Assembly: GCA_964626405.1 (NCBI GenBank)
Contig: CAZVFE010000018.1
Coordinates: forward strand, 1-29,282
Source of the DNA: CAZVFE01 sp964626405
GTDB lineage: Bacteria; Bacteroidota; Bacteroidia; Cytophagales; Spirosomataceae
Direction of reading: 5' to 3'
DNA: 29,282 bases
Within the stretch, counting starts at the first letter, position 1, and every line of letters starts with the position of its first letter. Of the stretch, positions 1-8,791 are shown piece by piece. Both the position numbers and the translations under genes were made by a program. Below the pieces are notes generated by a model. That model searched no databases. It saw only the letters and a list, made by a program, of their open reading frames with translations, and was not told where the DNA came from.

Positions 1-785
1 GAATTAGAAATTCTTAATTTAATTACCTGATCAGATTCATTATAATAGGAAATTAATTTATAGTAAATCGTAGGTACAGCCATGAAAATATTTATTTCCC
101 CCTTTTCAAATGCCTCAAAAACAAATGATTCTTTAAAGCGGGATAAAAATTCAACGGTTGCTCCAATAGATAAAGGGCAACAAAGTGCATTTACAATACC
201 GTGAACATGGTGTAGGGGTAATACATTTAAAATATGATCTGTAAATTTCCAATCCCAAGCTTCCAATAAAGAGTTTACCTGCGCTTGAATATTTTTATGT
301 GTCGAAACTACCCCTTTTGGTTTCCCAGTAGTACCTGAGGTATAAAGAATCATTGCTCTTCTATTTTCCTCAATTTTTGGAAGTTCCCCATTATTTGCAA
401 GAATCGAATCAATTGGAATATTTCGAATGGAAAAATCTATAAAAGCCTGTTGAATTAATTCTGAATAATTTTTAGAATAAATGAGAGCCTCTGCGCTTGT
501 ATCCTCAAGTACGTATTGAAGTGAAGGGTAGGGATGTTTTACACAAAGAGGAACTGCAATTCCTCCAGCTCTCCAGATACCCCATTGTATTGCTACATAA
601 TCAAATGAGGGGTCAATTATAAAAGCAATTCTCGCTTCTTTTAAATCTTTACGTCCACCTAATAAATCTAAGGCAATAGACTCAGACTTTTTCAATAAAT
701 CTTGATAAGAAAATGATTTTCCACTATCAACGATTGCGGTTTTTTCAGAATATTTTAGGGCAGATTTTACTGCTAGTTCAATCAT
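1..785 (-). CDS. AMP-forming acyl-CoA synthetase, malonyl-CoA synthetase/ACSF3-like (3' end outside window)
   Basis: This is the N-terminal 261 codons of an ANL-superfamily adenylating enzyme, read on the minus strand from an ATG at 785-783. The gene runs off the left edge, so the C-terminal domain is not visible. The ATP-binding P-loop YTSGTTGKPKG lies at residues 148-158. A PLHHVHG segment follows at about 190-196, then AVPTIYYKL near 236-244; these blocks resemble malonyl-CoA/methylmalonyl-CoA synthetases (MatB, ACSF3). The known reaction is carboxylate + ATP + CoA giving acyl-CoA, AMP and PPi in the cytoplasm. Substrate is inferred only from resemblance: a general fatty-acid or O-succinylbenzoate ligase cannot be excluded without the missing C-terminal half. 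It is divergent from the TonB receptor, with about 105 bases between them. Confidence 0.8.
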   Translation of the reverse strand, partial: MIELAVKSALKYSEKTAIVDSGKSFSYQDLLKKSESIALDLLGGRKDLKEARIAFIIDPSFDYVAIQWGIWRAGGIAVPLCVKHPYPSLQYVLEDTSAEALIYSKNYSELIQQAFIDFSIRNIPIDSILANNGELPKIEENRRAMILYTSGTTGKPKGVVSTHKNIQAQVNSLLEAWDWKFTDHILNVLPLHHVHGIVNALCCPLSIGATVEFLSRFKESFVFEAFEKGEINIFMAVPTIYYKLISYYNESDQVIKLRISN

Positions 786-890
786 AGTTTTCGGTTAATT
801 ACTTCAAAATTAAAAAATTGTTAAGATTTTTCATTTTTTTTTATGTCTAATTAAATTTTAATAACATTGCCCCTTCAAAAAAAATAAGGG

Positions 891-3071
891 ATGAAGAAGT
901 CAATTACATTATTATTATTAATTCTAGGGTCAATCAATGTTTGGGGTCAATCAAAAGATAGTTTAAAAACAAAGGTTCTGAGAACAGTAACTATACAAGG
1001 ACAAAAATTACTTAATAATTTGGAACCTCTACCTGATTTGGAGGAAACTTATAATTATATAGGTAAGAAATCCGAGGTATTAAATATTGCAAAGATGGAT
1101 GTTTCTGTATCTGAAAAAGTAGGTAGACAAATTTTTGCAAAGGTACCAGGGATTTTTGTATATGATATGGAAGGGTCTAATCAAATAAATATTTCAACGC
1201 GTGGTTTAGATACCCATAGAGCCTGGGAATTCAATGTAAGAAAAGATGGTATCATGGTAAATTCTGATATATATGCATATCCTGGAACGCATTATAGTAT
1301 ACCAATGGAATCCGTTGAAAAAGTAGAAATTGTTCGTGGTACAGGTTCTTTGCAGTATGGTGCACAATTTGGGGGAAGAATGAATTATGTGACAAAACAA
1401 GGAGACACTACTAAACCAATTCATTTTGAATCCTTTAATACGGCAGGTTCCTATAATTTATTAAGTACCTATAATGCTGTAGGGGGAACGATCAATAAAT
1501 TTCAATATTATGCCTATTTTTCAAAAAGAAATAAAGATGGATATAGAGAAAATGAACATACCGATTATCATGCAGGGGGAATTAAGTTAAGCTATCATGC
1601 AAATGAAAATCTTCTATTACGTTTAGAATGGGCAAAATCAAATTATACTTATAAAATCCCAGGACCATTAAATGATCTTCAATTTGCTCAAAATCCTCGC
1701 CAATCTACACGTTTCAGAAATTATTATAATCCGAATATTACAATTCCTTCCTTCACCTTAAAATGGAAAATTAATGAAAATACAAAATTACAATATATTG
1801 CCTCCGCAGTAGAAGGAACAAGAAATAGTGCTATTTTCAATCAGCCAGCAACCATTTCAGATATAATTGATCCGAATACCTTGGAATATGCCAATAGACA
1901 AGTAAATATTGATAGATTCAATAGCATCACCAATGAAATAAGAATTCAACATAATTATTCCATCGGTAAAAACCAATCTACCTTAATTGCAGGTGCTCAA
2001 ATAATGAATAATGATTTACATAGAACCCAAAACGGAGTAGGTACTACTGGAATAGATTATGATTTAAGTCTAATAAGGCCTTATTGGGGAAAGGACATGC
2101 ATTTTAAAACGAATAATCTTGCTTTATTTTTAGAAAATAATTTAAAATTAAGTCAGAATTTTAGTTGGAATATTGGAGCAAGATTAGAGGAAGGACAAAG
2201 TAAAATGACAGGATTTGTAGATTATTTACCTGATAATCAAGCGACCCCTGTTCTTATGAACCATAAATTTCCATTATTTGGAACAAGTTTTTCCTATAAA
2301 ACTAAAGAAAAAAATGAATTATATGCAGGATTCTCGCAGGCTTATCGGCCAAATGTCTTTAAAGATATTGTCCCTGCAAATCCTTATGAGAAAGTGGATC
2401 CAAATTTAAAAGATGCGCATGGTTATAATGCGGAAATAGGATTTAGGGGGAGCACTTCTTATTTAAAATGGGATATAACTGGTTTTCTATTGAATTATCA
2501 GAATCGTTTTGGGATAATATCCTTATTAGATGAAAATAACCAATATTATGGATACCGCACAAATGTTGGAAATTCCTTGAATAAAGGATTAGAAATATAT
2601 TTAGAAGGAACATGGGCACTGAATAATAAAGCACAAATTTCCTTATTTACCTCTAGTTCAATTATGGATGGTCGATATTCCTCAGGAGAAATAAAAGTTG
2701 GCGAGCAAAATAAGTCTATTAAAGGAAATAAAATTGAATCTGTTCCAACTGTAATTTCAAGAAATGGAATTAGTCTCCAGTATGAAAAATTAAGTTCCAC
2801 CTTATTATTTTCTTATACGGGCAAAAACTATGCAGATGCCTTAAATACTGAAATTCCTAATGAGGCAGGAACTGTAGGTATTGTACCTGCTTATACGGTA
2901 ATTGACTTAAATTTAACCTATCGATATTCGGAAAATATTCAAATAAGAGGAGCTATAAATAATTTATTAAACAAACAATACTTCACCAAAAGGCCTGCTT
3001 TTTATCCTGGTCCGGGTATTTGGCCTTCTGATGGAATTAATGGAAATATTTCTTTGGTACTAAGTTTTTAA
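891..3071 (+). CDS. TonB-dependent outer-membrane receptor, FecA-like
   Basis: A 726-residue outer-membrane active transporter, probably for a ferric siderophore or ferric citrate. Residues 1-20 form a signal peptide ending WGQ. A TonB-box-like stretch (TVTIQG) lies near 32-37. The plug domain spans about 60-170, with the typical VPGIFV and VEKVEIVRGTGSLQYG blocks. The rest is a 22-strand-type barrel of alternating aromatic strands, ending in a terminal phenylalanine (SLVLSF) as barrel proteins do. It lacks the N-terminal carboxypeptidase-regulatory-like domain of SusC-type receptors and has no SusD partner beside it, so glycan import is unlikely. No FecR/FecI-type regulator is adjacent. A weak promoter-like TAACATTG occurs at 862-869. 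The substrate is not determinable from sequence alone. It is monocistronic, ending at a strong hairpin at 3096-3123. Confidence 0.88.
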   Translation: MKKSITLLLLILGSINVWGQSKDSLKTKVLRTVTIQGQKLLNNLEPLPDLEETYNYIGKKSEVLNIAKMDVSVSEKVGRQIFAKVPGIFVYDMEGSNQINISTRGLDTHRAWEFNVRKDGIMVNSDIYAYPGTHYSIPMESVEKVEIVRGTGSLQYGAQFGGRMNYVTKQGDTTKPIHFESFNTAGSYNLLSTYNAVGGTINKFQYYAYFSKRNKDGYRENEHTDYHAGGIKLSYHANENLLLRLEWAKSNYTYKIPGPLNDLQFAQNPRQSTRFRNYYNPNITIPSFTLKWKINENTKLQYIASAVEGTRNSAIFNQPATISDIIDPNTLEYANRQVNIDRFNSITNEIRIQHNYSIGKNQSTLIAGAQIMNNDLHRTQNGVGTTGIDYDLSLIRPYWGKDMHFKTNNLALFLENNLKLSQNFSWNIGARLEEGQSKMTGFVDYLPDNQATPVLMNHKFPLFGTSFSYKTKEKNELYAGFSQAYRPNVFKDIVPANPYEKVDPNLKDAHGYNAEIGFRGSTSYLKWDITGFLLNYQNRFGIISLLDENNQYYGYRTNVGNSLNKGLEIYLEGTWALNNKAQISLFTSSSIMDGRYSSGEIKVGEQNKSIKGNKIESVPTVISRNGISLQYEKLSSTLLFSYTGKNYADALNTEIPNEAGTVGIVPAYTVIDLNLTYRYSENIQIRGAINNLLNKQYFTKRPAFYPGPGIWPSDGINGNISLVLSF

Positions 3072-3095
3072 AATAAATTCATCCAGTTAAAAACA

Positions 3096-3123
3096 AAAAC
3101 CCTAGCATTGCTGCTAGGGTTTT
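3096..3123. terminator. bidirectional intrinsic terminator
   Basis: A perfect 12-bp stem, AAAACCCTAGCA paired with TGCTAGGGTTTT, closes on a TTGC loop. The A tract on one side and T tract on the other let it work in both directions: for the TonB receptor on the plus strand and for tRNA-Phe on the minus strand, whose 3' end lies two bases away. Confidence 0.88.
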
Positions 3124-3124
3124 G

Positions 3125-3197
3125 TGGTAAAGGGCGGACTCGAACCGCCGACACACGGATTTTCAGTCCGATGCTCTACCAACTGAGCTACTTCACC
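3125..3197 (-). tRNA. tRNA-Phe (anticodon GAA)
   Basis: Read on the minus strand this gives a full cloverleaf. The acceptor stem is GGTGAAG/CTTTACC with discriminator A; the D arm is GCTC...GAGC. The anticodon loop CTGAAAA carries GAA, and the T arm is GGCGG-TTCGAGT-CCGCC. The 27-43 pair is a U-U mismatch. The CCA end is not encoded. A TAnnTTTG-type promoter element lies 14 bases upstream. Confidence 0.96.
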
Positions 3198-3210
3198 GTG
3201 TTTGGGAAGG

Positions 3211-3218
3211 CAAAATTA
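3211..3218 (-). promoter_or_regulatory. -7 promoter element for tRNA-Phe
   Basis: On the minus strand the bases read TAATTTTG, an exact match to the Bacteroidota -7 consensus TAnnTTTG, placed 13 bases before the tRNA. No clear TTTG -33 box sits 20 bases further upstream, so the call is moderate. Confidence 0.45.
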
Positions 3219-3259
3219 GATAATTTTTTCAATATTAAAAATCTAGCCCTAGAAATAAT

Positions 3260-4210
3260 TCATTTTTTTTTATTAAATAAAAAGCTATGTATAGATTTTT
3301 TCAATTTTTGAATGAAATTTAAACTAGTTGAATCATCTAATATTTTATAATAAGTAAAATAATTTTTAAATCTTTCTACACCATTTTCTTTTAAGGATTT
3401 TGCATATAAATCAAATAGAGAAGCCATATCATGCCGATCCGTAAATTCATATCTATTTTGATTTTTAGAGATTAAATACGGTATTTTTAAATCATATCCT
3501 GAAAAATGATAAAAGAGTAAAGGGAATTGATCATTAACAATAAATTTGCCTTTTTCTTCACTTAATTTTCTTTCATGTAAATTCCAGTATGCCATATTAG
3601 CGCCTAAGTATTTACATTCAAAACTATCGTCTTTAAATTTATCTGGAATTTGATTAAGTCGAAGATAAATTTCCGGATTATCTATCCAATCTTTAAGTAA
3701 ATTTTGGGTAATCCTGGAATTTTTTGTTCCAAAATAACCTGAATTATAAAGACCTTTATTTTCAATATCAAGAATATTGGGATGATAATATTCAGCATCC
3801 TCATAAGGAGAAACATAATGAGGAATGAAGATGATATCTTTTTTACTTAAGGCTTCTTTGAGAATTGAAAATTCTCCAAAAACTTGGATATCTGGATCGA
3901 AATAATGTAATTCAAGGATTTCTGGAAATGTATCATAAATGAATTTAAATAAATAAGGTTTAATCCTATTATTTAAATCAGACAGGGAATCTTGGCGGAT
4001 AAGGTTATTGAAATCTGGAATAGCTAATTGATGAATTTCAATCAAAGTAAATGATTCTAAGAAGGTTTCGTCTATTTCGTATTGATCAATCCTATCCAAT
4101 AAACCTAAAAAAATGCGGTAATCTGGATTAAATTTTTTAATTGATTCGGCTAATATTTTAGCATGGGCTAAATAATTAACAGAACAAATTGTGACAACCG
4201 CATTTTTCAT
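3260..4210 (-). CDS. glycosyltransferase-like protein (GT-A fold, DxD)
   Basis: A 316-residue cytoplasmic protein without signal peptide. It opens with a beta strand and the motif VTICSVNYLAHAKILAESI, typical of nucleotide-diphospho-sugar transferases that begin a Rossmann-like GT-A fold. A candidate metal-binding DxD is DPD at residues 105-107, within YFDPDIQVF. Known relatives transfer sugars from nucleotide-sugar donors; the donor and acceptor here are unknown. The start is the ATG at 4210-4208. The gene lies 22 bases downstream of the secreted serine hydrolase on the same strand, so the two are probably co-transcribed. tRNA-Phe follows on the same strand. It is not part of a visible polysaccharide cluster. 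Confidence 0.68.
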   Translation of the reverse strand: MKNAVVTICSVNYLAHAKILAESIKKFNPDYRIFLGLLDRIDQYEIDETFLESFTLIEIHQLAIPDFNNLIRQDSLSDLNNRIKPYLFKFIYDTFPEILELHYFDPDIQVFGEFSILKEALSKKDIIFIPHYVSPYEDAEYYHPNILDIENKGLYNSGYFGTKNSRITQNLLKDWIDNPEIYLRLNQIPDKFKDDSFECKYLGANMAYWNLHERKLSEEKGKFIVNDQFPLLFYHFSGYDLKIPYLISKNQNRYEFTDRHDMASLFDLYAKSLKENGVERFKNYFTYYKILDDSTSLNFIQKLKKSIHSFLFNKKK

Positions 4211-4232
4211 TTATCAAAGGTAAATAAAAACT

Positions 4233-5498
4233 TTATTTTAAGGATGAATATATTATATTTTCCAATTTCCCAAACAAATCATAATGGGATTTTGGGGTAT
4301 GTTGAGACATCAATAAAACGATTAAATTTTCTTTAGGATCAGCCCAATAGGTTGTTCCATAATATCCTCCCCAGGCAAATGAGCCTTCACTACGCATTCC
4401 TCTATTTGAAGATTTTGGGGAAGTTATTTCAAAACCCAATGCAAAAGGATTCTCTCTCAATTCACCAGGTTCGGTTTGAGGGCTCAACATTAATTGGGCA
4501 GTCTTCCTGGAAATAATTTGTTTTCCATTATATTTTCCTTCATTTAATAGCATTTGTAAGAAAATGGCATAATCATGAGCTGTTGCTACCATACCAGCCC
4601 CCCCACTGAAGAATGATTTTTTTAATAATGGATAAGCAGGATCAATTCCTCTAAAAGTTGGAGACCAAACGATCATTTCGCCTTTCTCATTTTCAGTATA
4701 AACTGTAGGTAGTCTAGAGCCTTTTTCTTCAGGAAGGTTAAAATAAGAATCTTTCATCCCTAATGGCTCAAAAATATGACGATGAAAATATTCTTCTAAG
4801 GTTTCTCCAGAAATAACCTCTACCAAACAACCTAAAACATCTGTATTTAATCCATAGGTAAATTTTTCCCCAGGTTGATGAATTAAAGGAAGTTTTCCTA
4901 ATTCTTTAATTTTATCCAATAAAGTAAATTTAAAAATTCCTAGTCCGGAGGGAACATTTGCCTTTTGATATATGGCTCTCATAGTAGGCGAGCCTATTCC
5001 TGCATAATCTATTCCAGAGGAATGAGTTAATAAATCTCTAAAGGTAATTTCTCTCTTGGCCGGAATGGTTGTATAGGTCGTATCGGTCGGATTAAAACTT
5101 GCAACTACCTTAGGATTTTTGAATTCTGGAATAAAATCAGAGATATTTTGGTCAAGTTGAAACTTACCTTGTTCCAATAATTGCATAGCGGCCAAAGAGG
5201 TAATGGCCTTGGTCTGGCTCATAATTCTAAAAATAGCATCTGGTTTCATTGGCGTCTTTGAATCTCTATCGGAATAACCATGTCCTTCATAATGGACAAT
5301 TTGGTTATCCTTTACCACCAAAGTTACGATACCTGCTTCCCATTGATTTTCAATATAGGGCTTAATCGTTTCATGTATTAATTCAAGATGTTTATAATCT
5401 ATATTAGGGTTATTTAGGACAATATTTCTCTCAAGAATTTGGGAGTAAAGTGTTGACTGAATGAAGATTACGAGAACCAAAAGGAAAAGCTTTTTCAT
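4233..5498 (-). CDS. secreted serine hydrolase, class C beta-lactamase/family VIII esterase fold
   Basis: A 421-residue member of the beta-lactamase-related serine hydrolases. Residues 1-20 are a signal peptide ending YSQ, so it acts in the periplasm or outside. The catalytic motifs are visible: S94-Q-T-K97 (nucleophile serine and general base lysine), Y215-G-L-N218, and a WGGYYGT segment at 376-382 in place of the KTG triad. The HSSG block at 159-162 is also typical. The family includes esterases, D-aminopeptidases and class C beta-lactamases; the W-G-G third motif resembles family VIII carboxylesterases (EstB-like) more than true beta-lactamases. Substrate is unknown. The glycosyltransferase-like gene follows after 22 bases. 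The divergent GMC pair starts 148 bases upstream. Confidence 0.88.
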   Translation of the reverse strand: MKKLFLLVLVIFIQSTLYSQILERNIVLNNPNIDYKHLELIHETIKPYIENQWEAGIVTLVVKDNQIVHYEGHGYSDRDSKTPMKPDAIFRIMSQTKAITSLAAMQLLEQGKFQLDQNISDFIPEFKNPKVVASFNPTDTTYTTIPAKREITFRDLLTHSSGIDYAGIGSPTMRAIYQKANVPSGLGIFKFTLLDKIKELGKLPLIHQPGEKFTYGLNTDVLGCLVEVISGETLEEYFHRHIFEPLGMKDSYFNLPEEKGSRLPTVYTENEKGEMIVWSPTFRGIDPAYPLLKKSFFSGGAGMVATAHDYAIFLQMLLNEGKYNGKQIISRKTAQLMLSPQTEPGELRENPFALGFEITSPKSSNRGMRSEGSFAWGGYYGTTYWADPKENLIVLLMSQHTPKSHYDLFGKLENIIYSSLK

Positions 5499-5566
5499 AG
5501 TATGGATTTGAATTAAAAATTAGTTTTTGTACATTTCTAAGAATTGCAACAATTTTACTAAAAATA

Positions 5567-5598
5567 TTTTAATTTTTAGTAGTTAAACCTTAGATTTG
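5567..5598 (+). promoter_or_regulatory. promoter for the Gluconate_2-dh3/GMC pair
   Basis: The -7 element TAGATTTG (5591-5598) matches the Bacteroidota TAnnTTTG consensus. A degenerate -33 box (TTTT) sits exactly 20 bases upstream at 5567-5570. Transcription would start near 5604, giving a leader of about 40 bases. Confidence 0.45.
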
Positions 5599-5646
5599 TG
5601 GTCGCCTTAAAAGTAAAAAATATTACACAAAAAAATAAATAATATC

Positions 5647-6252
5647 ATGAAAAGAAGAGATGCAGTTTCAAGAATTGCCTTGATGTTAGGGGGAGCGATT
5701 ACCGCACCTACTATTTTAGCCTTACAAGGTTGTTCTACTGGCTCTGACAAGCCTTTAAAATCAATTACTTTGGCTTTTTCAGAAACCCAAAGTAATATTA
5801 TTTCCGCCATTGCTGAGCACATTATTCCGAAAACTACTACACCCGGAGCAATAGATGCAGGAGTTCCTGCATTCATTGAGATGATGATTAATGATTGCTA
5901 TTTACTAGCCGACCAAAAAAGTTTCGAAAAAGGGCTAAAAAAGGTTGAAGCTGATGCGTTTTTAGAAAAATCTAATGAAGAACAAGTTGACTATTTGAAA
6001 CAATTAGAGATTGACACCAAAGTTTTGATGGAAAAATTCAATTCTTCCAAAGAATTAGTTGGTGATAATGTAAGTAAGGATGTCCTTGAAGGAGATGCAG
6101 GTGTTCCTTTCTGGAGATTGATGAAGGAATTAACCTTATTTGGTTATTTTACTTCTGAAGAAGGAATCAATAATTCATTCGTATATGAGCCAACTCCAGG
6201 AGTATTTGAAGCAACTAAGTTGGCACCAGGACAAAAAGCTTATCAGTATTAA
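5647..6252 (+). CDS. gluconate 2-dehydrogenase subunit 3 family protein
   Basis: A 201-residue small subunit that accompanies membrane or periplasmic GMC oxidoreductases (Gluconate_2-dh3 family). The N-terminus MKRRDAVSRIALMLGG has twin arginines like a Tat signal, and a possible lipobox cysteine in LQGC near residues 26-29. This suggests export as a folded complex and lipid anchoring. The body has the family's helical pattern, including SAIAEHIIPKTTTPGAIDAG and the paired FIEMMIND segment. Family members are thought to escort or anchor the flavoprotein, which itself often lacks a signal. The GMC gene follows after 20 bases, an expected operon. No cytochrome c gene follows, so the electron acceptor is unknown. 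Confidence 0.85.
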   Translation: MKRRDAVSRIALMLGGAITAPTILALQGCSTGSDKPLKSITLAFSETQSNIISAIAEHIIPKTTTPGAIDAGVPAFIEMMINDCYLLADQKSFEKGLKKVEADAFLEKSNEEQVDYLKQLEIDTKVLMEKFNSSKELVGDNVSKDVLEGDAGVPFWRLMKELTLFGYFTSEEGINNSFVYEPTPGVFEATKLAPGQKAYQY

Positions 6253-6272
6253 TCTTTAAAAATCGAATAACA

Positions 6273-7985
6273 ATGAGTAATATAAATACAAACAGTGCCA
6301 ATCAATATGATGCAATTGTAATTGGATCAGGTATTTCTGGAGGTTGGGCTGCAAAAGAATTATCAGAAAAAGGATTAAAAACCGTGGTATTAGAAAGAGG
6401 ACGTGAGATTAAGCACGTGGAGGGGTATGAGACCGCATTTAAAAATCCATGGGATTTCTTGCACAGAGGTAGACCAACAACTATGGCAGCTGAAGAATAT
6501 TGGGCAGGAATTAGAACAGGATATACGGTAAATGAGGAGCATCGTTATTTATTTGAAAATGATAGCGAAAATCCATATATCGAGAAAAAAGGAGGGTTTG
6601 ATTGGATTAGAGCCTACCATACTGGAGGAAAATCTTTATTATGGGGTCGCCAATCTTATCGTTGGAATAAAGCAGATTTTGAAGCGAACGCAAAAGAAGG
6701 AATTGGTGTAGATTGGCCAATTCGCTATGAGGATTTAGCTCCTTGGTATTCTTATGTTGAAAAATTTGCTGGTATTTCTGGTATGAAAGAAGGCTTGGAT
6801 GTTCTTCCTGATGGAGAATTTTTAGATCCAATGACCATGACTGCACCAGAGAAGCATTTCAAAAATCAAATGAAAGATAAAATGGGCAGACCAGTTACTA
6901 TTGGTCGTGTAGCTCATTTAACTTCTCCTACTGCTACCCATACAAATTTAGGAAGAGGACAATGTCAGTTTAGAAATAAATGTATGAGAGGATGTCCGTT
7001 TGGGGCTTATTTCTCATCTTTATCAGCTACTTTACCATGTGCAATGGCAACAGGTAATTTAACTTTAGTTCACAATGCAATTGTGGCTGAAATCATGTAT
7101 GATAAAGAAACTGAAAAAGCAACTGGTGTAAGAGTAATTGACCAAAATACCTTGGAAACTACTGAGTATTTTGCAAAGATTATTTTTGTAAATGCGGGAG
7201 CTATTGGATCAACCTCTATATTAATGAATTCAAAATCGGATAGATTCCCGAATGGTATGGGGAATGATTCTGACCAATTGGGAAGAAACCTGATGGATCA
7301 CCACCTAAATGTTGGTGCTTCAGCAATGGTTGAGGGTTTTGAGGAAGATTACTATCATGGAAATAGACCAAATGGTTTATATATTCCTCGTTTTAGAAAC
7401 TGGGGTAAAGACAAACGTGATTATGTAAGAGGATTTGGTTACCAAGGTGGAGCTAGCCGTGAAGGATGGGGAAGAGGAAATGGTATGGATGGATTTGGTG
7501 CAGGATTAAAAGAAGAATTAACTAAACCAGGACCATGGAGAATTAGCTTCGGTGGCTTTGGTGAAATCATTCCAGATCCTAATAACCGTTTCACTTTAAG
7601 TGATCAAAAAGATAAATGGGGTTTACCTGTATTATCTTTTGAATCTGAATACAAAGACAACGAAATTGCTATGCGTAAAGATATGATGAATGATGCAGCA
7701 GAAATGCTAGAAGCAGCAGGATTCAAGAATGTTTCTACGTATGATAATAAAAATGCACATATTGGATTAGGTATCCACGAAATGGGAACTGCTCGTATGG
7801 GAAGAGACCCTAAGACTTCCGTCTTGAATGGTAATAACCAAGTTCATGGTGTTAAAAACGTATTTGTTACAGATGGTGCAGCTATGACTTCTGCATCTTG
7901 TGTTAACCCATCACTTACCTATATGGCTCTCACTGCTAGAGCGGTAGATTTCGCTGTAAGTGAATTAAAGAAACAGAATCTTTAA
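6273..7985 (+). CDS. GMC-family FAD oxidoreductase
   Basis: A 570-residue flavoprotein that oxidises an alcohol or sugar hydroxyl. The FAD-binding Rossmann motif GSGISGGWAAKEL lies at 18-30, ending in the ribose-binding acidic residue of VVLERG. The C-terminal catalytic region has H502 (HEMGTARMG) and N545 (NPSLTYMALTARA), the usual GMC His-Asn pair. A cysteine cluster C231-x5-C-x3-C (FRNKCMRGCPFGA) is seen, as in large subunits of bacterial sugar dehydrogenases that work with a Gluconate_2-dh3 partner. The partner is encoded immediately upstream. Glucoside 3-dehydrogenase-type activity is a reasonable guess; the substrate cannot be read from the sequence. There is no signal peptide, fitting co-export with the upstream Tat-like subunit. 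An intrinsic terminator follows. Confidence 0.92.
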   Translation: MSNINTNSANQYDAIVIGSGISGGWAAKELSEKGLKTVVLERGREIKHVEGYETAFKNPWDFLHRGRPTTMAAEEYWAGIRTGYTVNEEHRYLFENDSENPYIEKKGGFDWIRAYHTGGKSLLWGRQSYRWNKADFEANAKEGIGVDWPIRYEDLAPWYSYVEKFAGISGMKEGLDVLPDGEFLDPMTMTAPEKHFKNQMKDKMGRPVTIGRVAHLTSPTATHTNLGRGQCQFRNKCMRGCPFGAYFSSLSATLPCAMATGNLTLVHNAIVAEIMYDKETEKATGVRVIDQNTLETTEYFAKIIFVNAGAIGSTSILMNSKSDRFPNGMGNDSDQLGRNLMDHHLNVGASAMVEGFEEDYYHGNRPNGLYIPRFRNWGKDKRDYVRGFGYQGGASREGWGRGNGMDGFGAGLKEELTKPGPWRISFGGFGEIIPDPNNRFTLSDQKDKWGLPVLSFESEYKDNEIAMRKDMMNDAAEMLEAAGFKNVSTYDNKNAHIGLGIHEMGTARMGRDPKTSVLNGNNQVHGVKNVFVTDGAAMTSASCVNPSLTYMALTARAVDFAVSELKKQNL

Positions 7986-7998
7986 GCCTTATTTTACT

Positions 7999-8029
7999 AA
8001 AAAAAAGGAGTCCAAAAGACTCCTTTTTT
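7999..8029. terminator. bidirectional intrinsic terminator
   Basis: The stem AAAAAAGGAGTC pairs with GACTCCTTTTTT around a CAAAA loop. It lies between the convergent GMC gene and the tail-fibre-like gene and has a T run on both strands, so it can end both transcripts. Confidence 0.85.
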
Positions 8030-8044
8030 ATTGACTATAAAACC

Positions 8045-8791
8045 TTAATTAATAATAACATATCCAATCATTCCATTATCAGATACATTTGAACTTTGTA
8101 TTCTAAAACCGGTTCCAGAGGTTTTAGAATGAATATAAATATTTCCATTAAATGATGCTTGCGGACTCAATAATATCAAAGAATTATTAGTTACCCGATT
8201 GTTCCCAACATCACAGACTCCATTTACCATTTCAGCAAAACCGATTCCGGCATTTGAACCTGTGGTAATATTCAGTTTTTCAGTAGTAATTGTTCCCTTT
8301 ACGTGAAGTTTGGAAACAGGATTATTCAAACCTATTCCTATTGAACCATTCCCAATACTTGTTCCATTGTCTGAAAGACCGGTTCCGTAAATAATATTCC
8401 CAATTGTTAATTGATTTGAATTAGCGGGCTTGTATATATGCGCTTTTTTCCCAATAATTATATTATTTGTACCTGTAGTGAGGTTATAACCTGCACTATC
8501 TCCTAAAAAAAGGTTCCCATTGTACCCTCCAGAAAGAACTTGTTCCCACCCTGAATTGGAAAAATAAATTAATTTGCCAGTGGCGTCATTCATTCCAAAT
8601 AATCCTTTGGAATTTTCAATAATCGGTAAATTTTTTTCCAATAATTTGGGCAACATAATTCCTAAAGAATCACTTTGAACTTCAAATATTGAATTTGGGT
8701 GAGCAGGTGTAGCATCAGTGCCAATTTTTATTTGGGAAAATGTCATAAAACTGACGCCCAAAAGACATAGGATTAGGTTAAATTTTTTCAT
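8045..8791 (-). CDS. secreted tail-fibre/adhesin-like protein of unknown function
   Basis: A 248-residue exported protein. The ATG at 8791-8789 is chosen because it opens a clean signal peptide (MKKFNLILCLLGVSF..., ending FSQ at 20). The frame extends 16 codons upstream with charged residues that would spoil the signal. A purine-rich stretch immediately precedes this ATG. The mature protein contains NGNLFLGDSAGYNLTTGTNN (91-110) and IGIGLNNPVSKLHVKGTITT (151-170). These glycine/asparagine-rich segments are like those of phage tail fibres, trimeric adhesins and Bacteroidota surface proteins with collagen-like or beta-roll heads. No intramolecular chaperone (peptidase S74) domain and no type IX sorting domain is visible. 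It lies alone between two plus-strand operons. Function is unknown. Confidence 0.72.
   Translation of the reverse strand: MKKFNLILCLLGVSFMTFSQIKIGTDATPAHPNSIFEVQSDSLGIMLPKLLEKNLPIIENSKGLFGMNDATGKLIYFSNSGWEQVLSGGYNGNLFLGDSAGYNLTTGTNNIIIGKKAHIYKPANSNQLTIGNIIYGTGLSDNGTSIGNGSIGIGLNNPVSKLHVKGTITTEKLNITTGSNAGIGFAEMVNGVCDVGNNRVTNNSLILLSPQASFNGNIYIHSKTSGTGFRIQSSNVSDNGMIGYVIIN

Noticed and set aside
3108..3311. Plus-strand frame beginning MLLGFCGKGRTRTADTRIF
   Set aside because: It is the antisense reading of tRNA-Phe, a well-known false protein; the tRNA explains it fully.
4233..5498. True class C beta-lactamase (antibiotic resistance)
   Set aside because: The third motif is WGG rather than KTG and the family has many esterases and peptidases; resistance cannot be claimed.
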